A stretch of DNA of 64,000 nt from Rhodospirillaceae bacterium (GTDB lineage: Bacteria; Pseudomonadota; Alphaproteobacteria; Reyranellales; Reyranellaceae). Each line of letters opens with the position of its first letter. The first letter of the stretch is position 1. A program made the position numbers and the translations under genes. Positions 50,413 to 57,790 of the stretch are shown here, one piece after another. The stretch lies in NCBI GenBank assembly GCA_009772935.1, contig WOUR01000014.1, positions 1 through 64,000 of the forward strand, read 5' to 3'. The notes beneath the pieces were generated by a model. That model did not search any database and had not been told where the DNA came from. It saw nothing but the letters and a program-made list of their open reading frames with translations.

Positions 50413-51204
50413 TCAGGAACGGGGGCAGTTGGGCGTCGGCCGCATCTCCAGGCTCTGTAGATCGGCAGTGACGGTGATCATGCCGGTGTCGACGGTGAGC
50501 CGGTCGAGCACGCCGTTCTCGAATACCTGGGCCGTCACGGAAAAAAGCGGGCGCTGGGCCTGCTCGCGACCGCGGGTGAAGCTCATGGACACCGGCCATG
50601 ACTTGCCCTTGGGCAGGGCGACCTGCTTGCCCAACGGCCGGGACGCGCGCAGGCGGCCGTCATCCAGCTGCGTCACATCGATCAGGAATCCGTCTCCCAT
50701 CACCTCGGGATCGAACATCAGGGCCGGAAACGAGGTGGCGTTGGCGCGGAGCCGTTCGGCGAGATGGTCGATCGCGGCGACCGGCATCAACGTCGCGAAG
50801 GGCAGGAAGAACTGGGAGGGCTGAGCGCCGGACGTCGCGATCTCCGCCCGCAATTCGCCCTGTGCGCGCTGGACCCGCCCCTTCGTCTCACGCTTGTTGC
50901 CGTTCTGAATCTGCGTGGTCTCGTAACGGAGGCTGTTGCCGCTGCGCGGCTCCCGGGCGTCGAGCTTGGAGGACAGGCTCATCTTCCAGGAGGCGGTCAG
51001 GGCAATCTCGGACGTAATGTCGCGCTTCAGGTGCCAGCCGGCGCAATCCTGCGAGAGATCGTGGATCGCGGTGCCGATGCGCGGCGCATTGGCGGCGGCA
51101 CCCAGTCGTAGCACGTACTCTGCACGATGCGGTTGCATCTGCGCAAAGGCCGCCTGCGATCCGCCCAGAACGGCGACGAGGACGAAACACATGAGACGAT
51201 GCAT
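50413..51204 (-). CDS. eipB: EipB-like (DUF1849) periplasmic envelope-integrity protein
   Basis: A 263-aa exported protein. Signal peptide MHRLMCFVLVAVLGGSQAAF (cleavage near FAQ). The mature part has HRAEYVLRLG, DLSQDCAGWHLKRDITSEI, SLRYETTQIQNGNKRETKG and SQFFLPFATLMPVAAIDHL, matching the DUF1849 pattern of Brucella EipB, a spiral beta-barrel required for envelope stability. The usual conserved cysteine pair is visible as DCAGW and NCPRS (C-terminal). It lies upstream of phrB on the same strand with a 48-nt gap; co-transcription is possible. Confidence 0.8.
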   Translation of the reverse strand: MHRLMCFVLVAVLGGSQAAFAQMQPHRAEYVLRLGAAANAPRIGTAIHDLSQDCAGWHLKRDITSEIALTASWKMSLSSKLDAREPRSGNSLRYETTQIQNGNKRETKGRVQRAQGELRAEIATSGAQPSQFFLPFATLMPVAAIDHLAERLRANATSFPALMFDPEVMGDGFLIDVTQLDDGRLRASRPLGKQVALPKGKSWPVSMSFTRGREQAQRPLFSVTAQVFENGVLDRLTVDTGMITVTADLQSLEMRPTPNCPRS

Positions 51205-51305
51205 GAAGCCACCTTGCGCACGGTCGAGGATGGGGTCAATCGTGCTTCGCATGAGATTGCGGGAGATCGTGGCAGTATTCCGGCGGGCTTTGAGTTTGGG
51301 AATTC

Positions 51306-52019
51306 ATGAAGGGACTTGAGTTCGATTGCGCGGGGCAGCTGCTCGAAGCGCTGCCGATGGGTGGCCTGTTCTGGCCGGCCGAGCGGCTGCTGGCGGTAGC
51401 CGATCTCCATCTGGAGAAGGGATCGTCCTATGCGGTCAACGCCCGCAAGCTGCTGCCGCGCCATGACACGCGACAGACGCTGAGGGCGCTGGCGGCCCTG
51501 ATCGACGCCTTGCAGCCACGGACGGTCGTTTGCCTCGGCGACTCGTTCCATGATCGAGCCGCGATCGAACGCCTCCCCGATGAGGAGCGGCGCGAGATCG
51601 AGCGCCTCGCGTCGCAAACACATTTCGTGTGGATTGCCGGCAACCACGACCCCATCCCACCGCCCGCCGGCTGGGGCGAGGTCGCCGAGGAGATCAAGGC
51701 CGGACAGCTCGTGTTCCGCCACGAAGCGCTGTTCGGGCCGGCCGATGGGGAAGTCTCAGGTCACTATCACCCGGTGGCCGCACTTACGGTGAGGGGGCGT
51801 GGATTGCGGCGACGTTGCTTTCTCACCGACGGCAGGCGCCTCATCCTGCCGGCGTTCGGTGCCTACGCCGGCGGACTCAATGCGCTCGACCCGGCGATCG
51901 CGCAGCTCTTTCCCGACGACTACGATGCGCTGGTGGTCGGACGGGAGACGGTGCGCCGCCTGTCGTGGCGGCAGCTCCGGCCCGACGCGACCTTCAGATC
52001 GCCGTCTCTACTTCGGTAG
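51306..52019 (+). CDS. pdeM: PdeM-like ligase-associated metallophosphoesterase
   Basis: A 237-aa calcineurin-like phosphoesterase. Metal-binding motifs in order: VADLHLEKGSSYA, CLGDSFHD, WIAGNHDP and GHYHPV. WPAERLLAVADLHLEKG near the N-terminus and LPAFGAYAGGLNAL near the C-terminus are typical of PdeM, usually encoded beside a DNA ligase/Lhr helicase/exonuclease group. None of those partners is in the window, so this copy is solitary. Likely nuclease or phosphodiesterase in DNA repair. Its 3' end overlaps the convergent hydratase gene by 12 nt. Confidence 0.88.
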   Translation: MKGLEFDCAGQLLEALPMGGLFWPAERLLAVADLHLEKGSSYAVNARKLLPRHDTRQTLRALAALIDALQPRTVVCLGDSFHDRAAIERLPDEERREIERLASQTHFVWIAGNHDPIPPPAGWGEVAEEIKAGQLVFRHEALFGPADGEVSGHYHPVAALTVRGRGLRRRCFLTDGRRLILPAFGAYAGGLNALDPAIAQLFPDDYDALVVGRETVRRLSWRQLRPDATFRSPSLLR

Positions 52020-52808
52020 CTCGTACTTGAGCGTCACTTCGCCCAGGCCCTCGATCCTGCCGGTGGCGGTGCTGCCCGGAGGCACGAATTGGCAGGCGAC
52101 CATGCTGCCCGTGGAGACGATCATGCCCTTCTTCAGGCGCTTGCCGTGCTCGCCGAGCTTGTTGGCGAGCCAAGCCAGCGCATTGTAGCAGTGACCCAGT
52201 ACGTCGCCCGAATGGCCTTCGCGGACTATCTTGCCGTCGAAGGAGACCGAGCCGTGCAGGTTGCCGAGATCGAGCTTCGCCCAATTCCCGTTGGCTTTGG
52301 CGAGCAGGGAGCCGCCGTTCCAACCGGCATCCATGATCAGCGGATTTACGGCGAGACGGCTGTAGTCGGCGCCGCGGTCCTCGATCAGTTCGAAACCCGC
52401 ACGGGCTTCGCCGACATACTGCGCGATCGAGTCCCGGTCGTAGGGCTTGCCCTTCGGCGCCGGCACGTCCGCGTTGACGATCAGGATGATCTCGAGTTCG
52501 GCGCCCAGTCGCGTCCAGCGGTCGGCGCGGACCGTCGCCTTGTGCTCGAACACGCGCTTCTTGCGGATCGGCCCGTAGGCCGGACCCTTCAGCCCGGTCT
52601 GCGCCAGGATCTGCGGCGAGGTCAGCGCGATCTTGTAGCCGACCAGCGGGCCCTGCTTGACGACCTGTTTCTTCAGGAACGCGTCCTGGACCTTGTAGGC
52701 GAGACGTTCGTCGTCCGTGGCGAACCGTTCCGGCCACCACCCGACCACGGCCCGCGCCTTGTCGACCTGATGCAGCCACGTTGCGGCCTTGGCGATGCTG
52801 AACGTCAT
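52008..52808 (-). CDS. 2-keto-4-pentenoate hydratase-family protein
   Basis: A 266-aa member of the fumarylacetoacetase-like hydratase/decarboxylase group (MhpD/TesE). VGYKIALTSPQIL, GPAYGPIRKKRVFE, LGAELEIILIVNADV (metal-binding glutamates), FELIEDRGADY and STGSMVACQFVPPGS are visible. The start at 52808 is chosen because GGGGAAG lies 6 nt upstream; an in-frame ATG at 52838 is the alternative. It normally hydrates 2-hydroxypentadienoates in aromatic meta-cleavage, but no other such genes are nearby, so the true substrate is open. Confidence 0.85.
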   Translation of the reverse strand: MTFSIAKAATWLHQVDKARAVVGWWPERFATDDERLAYKVQDAFLKKQVVKQGPLVGYKIALTSPQILAQTGLKGPAYGPIRKKRVFEHKATVRADRWTRLGAELEIILIVNADVPAPKGKPYDRDSIAQYVGEARAGFELIEDRGADYSRLAVNPLIMDAGWNGGSLLAKANGNWAKLDLGNLHGSVSFDGKIVREGHSGDVLGHCYNALAWLANKLGEHGKRLKKGMIVSTGSMVACQFVPPGSTATGRIEGLGEVTLKYELPK

Positions 52809-52855
52809 TGGAGGCTTCCCCTTGCTTGATTTCTTCATCGTCGCATAGTGCCACC

Positions 52856-53536
52856 ATGGCGACGAGAACGTTGCAGAAATTCGGGCCCGTACGCAGCGGC
52901 GCCGTCGTGGGTGTGGTCCTTGCCGGCGGCGAGGGGCGACGCATGGGACCGGGCGCGCTGAAGCCGCTGCGGCTGCTCGCGGGACGGCCGATGGTGGCGC
53001 ATGTCGTGGACCGGCTGCGGCCGCAGGTCATGGACCTCGTGATCGTCGCCAACGATCCGGCACCAGAATTTCGCACGCTGGGAGTGCCGGTGATCGCCGA
53101 TTCGCCTGACATCGAGGAGATGGCCCGGCGCGAAGGACGGCGGCTCGGGCCCCTGGCCGGCATCCTGGCCGGGATGGAATGGGCGCTGAAACATCATCCC
53201 CATTGCGGCTGGATCCTGACGGCCCCCGCCGACGTGCCGTTCCTGCCGCTCGACCTCACGGTCCGGCTGTGCGGGCTGATGCACGTGCCGGAACCCGACG
53301 TCCTGATGGTGCGTCACGGCAAGCGCCGCGAACATACGCTCGCCGTCTGGTCGGTGAAGCTCGCCGCGGATCTGCGTCGCGCCATCCTCGAGGAGGGCAT
53401 GCGGCGGGTGGAGACCTTCGCCCAGCGCTATGCCTTCGAGGAACTCGTTTGGCCGGGCAACGCCGCGCCGTTCCTGAACGTCAACACGCCGGCCGAGCTC
53501 AGCGAGGCGATGCGTCGTCTGGAGCGAGTTCGATGA
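52856..53536 (+). CDS. mobA: Molybdenum cofactor guanylyltransferase
   Basis: A 226-aa nucleotidyltransferase attaching GMP to molybdopterin. GVVLAGGEGRRMGPGALKPL is the GTP-binding signature. LVIVANDP, LGPLAGILAGMEWAL, ILTAPADVPFLPLDL and FLNVNTPAELSEA match MobA. The extra residues in the G-rich loop are mild variants. ATG at 52856 is used. The gene end overlaps the convergent DUF3553 gene by 38 nt. No molybdoenzyme gene is in the window. Confidence 0.92.
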   Translation: MATRTLQKFGPVRSGAVVGVVLAGGEGRRMGPGALKPLRLLAGRPMVAHVVDRLRPQVMDLVIVANDPAPEFRTLGVPVIADSPDIEEMARREGRRLGPLAGILAGMEWALKHHPHCGWILTAPADVPFLPLDLTVRLCGLMHVPEPDVLMVRHGKRREHTLAVWSVKLAADLRRAILEEGMRRVETFAQRYAFEELVWPGNAAPFLNVNTPAELSEAMRRLERVR

Positions 53537-53693
53537 CGTTGCCGTCGATGACGACCTTGCCAGCATTCTCGAAATTGACGGTGATGCGGTGGCCGATCAT
53601 CGACTGGATTTGGCCCGGCCCCCAGTCCGGGCGACCGGGATGACGCACGAAATCGCCGGGACTCAGCAGTCCATTGCCGGGCTTGTCGAACAA
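53499..53693 (-). CDS. DUF3553 small protein (64 aa)
   Basis: A short SH3-like protein: PGDFVRHPGRPDWGPGQIQS, then ITVNFENAGKVVIDGNVIEL, the whole DUF3553 domain. The TTG at 53693 is chosen because GGGGGAG sits 10 nt upstream and the domain starts 15 residues later. Longer in-frame ATG starts run into sequence antisense to the divergent bufferin gene. Function unknown; such domains occur in small alphaproteobacterial proteins and in UvrD-type helicase C-termini, suggesting nucleic-acid or protein binding. Confidence 0.75.
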   Translation of the reverse strand: MFDKPGNGLLSPGDFVRHPGRPDWGPGQIQSMIGHRITVNFENAGKVVIDGNVIELAPDDASPR

Positions 53694-53796
53694 GTTTCCG
53701 TTACTCCCCCGCTGTGGGTGCGGTATCGGGCGGCTGACGCCCTGCTGCCGCAATCTGCAGTATAGACTGGGTGCCGTCATTTTCATGGAGGACACA

Positions 53797-54045
53797 ATGA
53801 ACCCGACCCGCGTCGCCATCGCCTCGGCCCTCGCCGCCGCGCTCGTGCTGCCGGCCGCCACCAGCCAGGCCCAGGGCAACATGGAGAAGTGTTACGGCAT
53901 CGCCAAGGCCGGCAAGAACGACTGCCAGACCGCGAAGTCGTCCTGTGCCGGCACGTCGAAAAAGGATGCCCAGGCCGACGCCTGGGTGTCGGTGCCCAAG
54001 GGCGCCTGCGAGAAGATCGTCGGCGGCAAGCTCACGGCCGGCTGA
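53797..54045 (+). CDS. bufA1: BufA1-type bufferin precursor (DUF2282)
   Basis: An 82-aa exported RiPP precursor. ATG 53797 follows GGAGGACAC. The signal peptide (MNPTRVAIASALAAALVLP, ending SQAQ) is followed by the DUF2282 core with four cysteines: Cys32 (MEKCYGIAKAGKND), Cys43, Cys50 (KSSCAG) and Cys71 (PKGACEK). Bufferins of this family bind copper in the periplasm after DUF692/DUF2063 enzymes convert some cysteines to thiooxazole-type heterocycles. The two modifying genes follow at 2 nt and by overlap, so the unit is a minimal bufferin operon. No DoxX-type fourth gene is present. Confidence 0.88.
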   Translation: MNPTRVAIASALAAALVLPAATSQAQGNMEKCYGIAKAGKNDCQTAKSSCAGTSKKDAQADAWVSVPKGACEKIVGGKLTAG

Positions 54046-54047
54046 GC

Positions 54048-54887
54048 ATGCAACCGGTCGCGGGCATCGGGCTGCGATCGCCGCATCTTGCGGAAATCGC
54101 GCGCGACCGGCCGGCGACCGGCTTTCTCGAGATACATGCGGAGAACTATCTCGGGAACTCGCCGGCGCACCGGATCGTCGAGCGCCTGCGAGAGGACTAT
54201 GAATTCTCCGTCCACGCGGTCGGCCTCTCGCTGGGTTCGGTCGATGGGCTCGACGAGGCCCACCTCGATCGTGTCGTGGCGCTGATCCATCGGCTCGAAC
54301 CCACGCTGGTGTCAGACCACCTGTCCTGGAGCCTGGCGGACGGCCGCTATTTCAACGATCTGCTGCCGTTGCCCTACACCGAGGAGGCGCTCCAGGTCGT
54401 CGAGCGCAACGTCCACCACCTGCAGGAACGGCTCGGGCGGAGGGTTCTTGTCGAGAACCCGTCCTGCTATCTGGCTTTCGCGCATTCGACTTTGTCCGAG
54501 CCGGAGTTCCTGGCCGAGCTCACTCGGCGCACCGGCTGCGGGCTGTTGCTCGACGCCAACAACATCGTGGTCACGGCACACAACCTGCGGCTCGATGCCA
54601 GGGCATGGCTCCAAGGGCTCCCGCCGGCGGCGATCGGCCAGTATCACCTCGCCGGCCACGCCGTGAACGATGCGGACGGGGAGCCGGTCCTGATCGACGA
54701 TCATGGCAGCCGGGTCGGTGAGGGCGTGTGGAGCTTGTTCGGCGAGATCGTGCGCCGCTACGGGCCGCGCCCGACGCTGGTCGAATGGGACACCGATCTG
54801 CCGGCTCTCGACGTGCTGCTCGACGAGGCGCGGCAGGCGGGCCGAGCCCTCGGTGTCGAGGCTGAGGCCAATGCTCGAGCTGCGTGA
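54048..54887 (+). CDS. bufB: BufB: DUF692 multinuclear non-heme iron oxidative enzyme (MNIO)
   Basis: A 279-aa TIM-barrel enzyme, starting at ATG 54048, 2 nt after the precursor stop. VAGIGLRSPHLAEI, FLEIHAENYLGNSPAH, SVHAVGLSLGS, SDHLSWSLADG, VLVENPSCYLAF, GLLLDANNIVVTAHN, YHLAGHAVND and LVEWDTDLPALDVLL carry the His/Asp/Glu/Asn positions that hold the iron cluster in DUF692 proteins such as MbnB and TglH. Expected to modify cysteines of the preceding precursor. Cytoplasmic. The last 17 nt overlap bufC. Confidence 0.92.
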   Translation: MQPVAGIGLRSPHLAEIARDRPATGFLEIHAENYLGNSPAHRIVERLREDYEFSVHAVGLSLGSVDGLDEAHLDRVVALIHRLEPTLVSDHLSWSLADGRYFNDLLPLPYTEEALQVVERNVHHLQERLGRRVLVENPSCYLAFAHSTLSEPEFLAELTRRTGCGLLLDANNIVVTAHNLRLDARAWLQGLPPAAIGQYHLAGHAVNDADGEPVLIDDHGSRVGEGVWSLFGEIVRRYGPRPTLVEWDTDLPALDVLLDEARQAGRALGVEAEANARAA

Positions 54888-55644
54888 GCTGCAGGGGGCC
54901 TTCGCGGCACACCTGAAGGGCGAGGACCGGCCCGACCTCACCGAGGCTGTCGTGGGCGACACGATCTCCGCCGCGGCGCGTCTGCGCATCCATCGCCATC
55001 ACGTGGGGCAAAGCCTGGTGGGAGCACTCGCATCGACCTTCCCGACCGTGCAGGCGATCGTCGGCGAGGCGTTCTTCCGGGCCTTGGCGGAGGGATTCAT
55101 TCTGCGCGAATTGCCGGCGCAACCGGTGCTTGCCGAGTACGGGGCCGGCCTCCCAGCCTACGTTTCCGAATACGGGCCGGCGGCCGCGCTGCCCTACCTC
55201 GCCGACATGGCCCAACTCGATTGGGCCCTCAACCTGGCTTTCCATGCGCCGCTGGAGGACAGGCTGACCGCTTCCGGCCTCGCCGGCCTGCCCGCCGAAC
55301 GCCTGTTCGACCTGAAGCCGGCTTTGGCGGCCGGTTCGACCCTGCTGCGATCCCCTTACCCGATCGACCGGATCTGGCATGCCTCCCAGCCCGGCGCGAC
55401 GGTGGGCACCGTGTCCCTGGAGGAAGGGCCGGCATCGGTACTGATCCTGCGCCGGCCTGATGATGCTGCCTTCGCGAGCTTGGACACGGTGGAAGAAATC
55501 TTCCTCGCGGCACTCGTCGAGGGATCGAGCCTCGGCGAGGCGGCCGAGGCCGCAGTCTCTGTCGAACCTGCCGTCGATCCGTCCAGGATCCTTGGCCGAC
55601 TGCTGGCTTTGGAGGCATTTGCTGCATTGCAGCATTCAAGCTGA
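54871..55644 (+). CDS. bufC: BufC: DUF2063 partner protein of the MNIO enzyme
   Basis: A 257-aa protein whose ATG at 54871 lies inside the bufB end (17-nt overlap). The N-terminal DUF2063 domain: MLELRELQGAFAAHLKG, ARLRIHRHHVGQSLVGAL, FPTVQAIVGEAFF. A middle segment DMAQLDWALNLAFHAP and a C-terminal beta part (GTVSLEEGPASVLILRRP) follow. Proteins of this type recruit the precursor to the iron enzyme (as MbnC does for MbnB), by family knowledge. No membrane span or signal. Confidence 0.9.
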   Translation: MLELRELQGAFAAHLKGEDRPDLTEAVVGDTISAAARLRIHRHHVGQSLVGALASTFPTVQAIVGEAFFRALAEGFILRELPAQPVLAEYGAGLPAYVSEYGPAAALPYLADMAQLDWALNLAFHAPLEDRLTASGLAGLPAERLFDLKPALAAGSTLLRSPYPIDRIWHASQPGATVGTVSLEEGPASVLILRRPDDAAFASLDTVEEIFLAALVEGSSLGEAAEAAVSVEPAVDPSRILGRLLALEAFAALQHSS

Positions 55645-55835
55645 CGGGGCTACGAGAAAGCCTCGAAAATTTGGGATTATGACAACCGCTGTAATTGTTG
55701 CGCTGCACGGCTGAATCGATCGGCGGGCTCGAAACGTTCTTGCTCCGCGAAAGTCCGTCCCTATACTCCGCGCGCTTCGAAAAGGGTCCGCCTTTCCCGG
55801 GCGGGCTGTCGTGGCTTCGAGTGGAGTTGCCGACG

Positions 55836-56261
55836 ATGTCGATTACGTTGCCGCAGAATTATCGGCCGACAGAACGTGAAGCTTTCATGAATCCGATGCA
55901 GCAGGAGTACTTCCGGCAGAAGCTGCTGAAGTGGAAGGACGAGCTGATCGAGGAATCCAATCAGACGCTCCAGAACATGCAGGAAGAGAGTCTGGCGCAA
56001 CCCGACCTCGCCGATCGCGCGACCGCCGAGACCGACCGCTCGCTGGAGTTGCGAACCAGGGATCGTTTTCGAAAGCTGATCTCCAAGATCGACCAGGCGA
56101 TAAAGTCGATCGAGGAAGGGACCTACGGCTATTGCGAGGAGACCGGCGAGCCGATCTCGCTTAAGCGTCTGGAGGCCCGGCCGATCGCGACCCTGTCGGT
56201 CGAGGCGCAGGAGCGCCACGAGCGTATGGAGCGCACCCGCCGCGACGAAGGCAACGACTGA
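55836..56261 (+). CDS. dksA: RNA polymerase-binding transcription factor DksA (Cys-poor type)
   Basis: A 141-aa protein. The N-terminal coiled coil (QQEYFRQKLLKWKDELIEES, NMQEESLAQPDLADRATAET) carries the acidic tip. The C-terminal globule has YGYCEETGEPISLKRLEARP, with one cysteine instead of the four-cysteine zinc site of E. coli. This is the normal alphaproteobacterial version. It works with ppGpp in the secondary channel of RNA polymerase, mainly on stable RNA promoters. ATG at 55836; the in-frame upstream sequence is not protein-like. A strong terminator follows. Confidence 0.94.
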   Translation: MSITLPQNYRPTEREAFMNPMQQEYFRQKLLKWKDELIEESNQTLQNMQEESLAQPDLADRATAETDRSLELRTRDRFRKLISKIDQAIKSIEEGTYGYCEETGEPISLKRLEARPIATLSVEAQERHERMERTRRDEGND

Positions 56262-56268
56262 GCAAACA

Positions 56269-56299
56269 AAAAGGCCCGCTTCCGCGGGCCTTTTCTTTT
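56269..56299 (+). terminator. Bidirectional rho-independent terminator after dksA
   Basis: AAAAGGCCCGC (56269-56279) pairs with GCGGGCCTTTT (56284-56294) around loop TTCC, and the run continues CTTTT. The A-tract on the other side lets it serve the convergent D-aminoacylase gene as well. Confidence 0.9.
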
Positions 56300-56321
56300 G
56301 GCACATTCGTCGCCGGGATCG

Positions 56322-57782
56322 TCAGGCCCGTGCTTCCTCCTGCATGGCCTGGCGGTTGAGCGCGCGGCCGGCCTGGCCGCCGCCGGGCTTGCCCTCGCGC
56401 CAGGCGAAGGCGCCGTTGCAGATCACCGTGTCGATACCCCGGGCTGGCGAGATCGGCTTCTCGAAGGTGGCCGTGTCGATCACCGTCGCAGGATCGAAGA
56501 CGCAGAGATCGGCGTAGAATCCAGTCTTCACCTCGCCGCGCTTGGCGAGATGGAAGCGCTGCGCCGAATAGGACGTCATGCGGCGCACCGCATCTTCGAG
56601 CGGGAAGAGACCGAGGTCGCGAGAGTAGTGGCCGAGGACCCGCGGGAAGGTGCCCCACAGACGTGGATGCGGATGGGCGTCGAAGGGGATGCCGTCCGAG
56701 CCGATCATGGCGCCGGGATGGGACATCGCGGCCTGCACGTCCTTCTCGTCCATCATGAAGTAGATGGCGCCCGCAGGCTGGATGCGGTCGGCGGCTTCCT
56801 TCATCGAACAGCCCATCTCCTGGGCGATCTCCTTGAGATCGCGGCCGCTCATGCCCGGCACCTTGTCGGACCAGGTGATCAGCACCTTGTCGGCGCGCTC
56901 CAGCATGTCGCTGCGCAGGATCGTCGAGCCCGCGACATAGGGATAGACGTCGAAGGCGATTTGCTGCTTCTTCATCGCCTCCTCGAAGTGCGGCAGCGTC
57001 TCTTTCATGCGACCGAAGTTGGTGCGGCCCGAGCACTTGTGATGCGAGACGATGATCTCAGCGCCGACGCGGCGGCCGATCTCGAAGGTCTCGTCCATCG
57101 CCTTCAGGATATGGTCGCCCTCGTCGCGCATGTGGGCCGTGTAGACGCCGCCCCAGCGGCCGAGCGGGGTGGCCACGTCGACCACTTCGTCGGTCGATGC
57201 GTGGCTGGACACGGCGTAGAACAGTCCGCTCGACATGCCGATCGCGCCCTGTTCGAGGCTCTGGTCGAGCAGCTCGCGCATCTGCTTGATCTCGCTCGCG
57301 GAGGCGACCCGGTTGAGGTCGTCGCCCATCGAATTGATGCGCAAGGTGCCGTGGCCGATCAGGAAGGCGCCGTTGATGGCCGGCTTGGCGGCATCGACCT
57401 TGCCCGCGAAGGACGCGAAGTCCTTCGACAGGTTTTCCTTGTTCTTGATGATCAGCGACATCCAGTGGCCGACATCCGGCCGTACGTATGGCGCGGCCGA
57501 GACTCCGCAATTGCCGCACACCACGGTGGTGACGCCCTGGCTGGCCTTCATCGCCATGGTGGGATTGTCGATCAGGGCGGTGTCGTCATGCGTGTGCACG
57601 TCGATGAAGCCCGGCGCGACGACCTTGCCCGCGGCATCGATCTCGTTGTCGCCGCGCAGGGTGCCCGGCGCCTCGATCGCGGCGATGCGGTCGCCCTTCA
57701 CCGCCACGTCGGCAGCGAAGAGCTTCCGGCCCGTCCCGTCGGCCACCTGGCCGTTGCGGATGACGATGTCGTAAGTGGTCAT
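56322..57782 (-). CDS. N-acyl-D-amino-acid deacylase (D-aminoacylase)
   Basis: A 486-aa amidohydrolase-fold zinc enzyme that releases D-amino acids from N-acyl-D-amino acids. YDIVIRNGQVADGTGR starts the fold. PGFIDVHTHDD is the metal motif, QGVTTVVCGNCGVSAAP carries the family's metal-ligand cysteine, and IGMSSGLFYAVSSHAS, YTAHMRDEG, IIVSHHKCSG and MIGSDGIPFDAHPHPR hold further ligands. No signal peptide. Start at 57782 (MTTYDIV) with GGAGC upstream; 8 nt after the M81 gene, so one operon. Confidence 0.92.
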   Translation of the reverse strand: MTTYDIVIRNGQVADGTGRKLFAADVAVKGDRIAAIEAPGTLRGDNEIDAAGKVVAPGFIDVHTHDDTALIDNPTMAMKASQGVTTVVCGNCGVSAAPYVRPDVGHWMSLIIKNKENLSKDFASFAGKVDAAKPAINGAFLIGHGTLRINSMGDDLNRVASASEIKQMRELLDQSLEQGAIGMSSGLFYAVSSHASTDEVVDVATPLGRWGGVYTAHMRDEGDHILKAMDETFEIGRRVGAEIIVSHHKCSGRTNFGRMKETLPHFEEAMKKQQIAFDVYPYVAGSTILRSDMLERADKVLITWSDKVPGMSGRDLKEIAQEMGCSMKEAADRIQPAGAIYFMMDEKDVQAAMSHPGAMIGSDGIPFDAHPHPRLWGTFPRVLGHYSRDLGLFPLEDAVRRMTSYSAQRFHLAKRGEVKTGFYADLCVFDPATVIDTATFEKPISPARGIDTVICNGAFAWREGKPGGGQAGRALNRQAMQEEARA

Positions 57783-57790
57783 GGGGGCTC

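Noticed and set aside
50340..50420. TGATCC sequence upstream of phrB that resembles the -35 of RpoE/ChrR-type promoters
   Set aside because: No matching -10 is found at the right distance, and the hexamer includes the stop codon of the eipB-like gene, so chance occurrence is likely.
56100..56261. DksA with only one zinc-finger cysteine, looking like a defect
   Set aside because: This is the normal alphaproteobacterial form of the protein.
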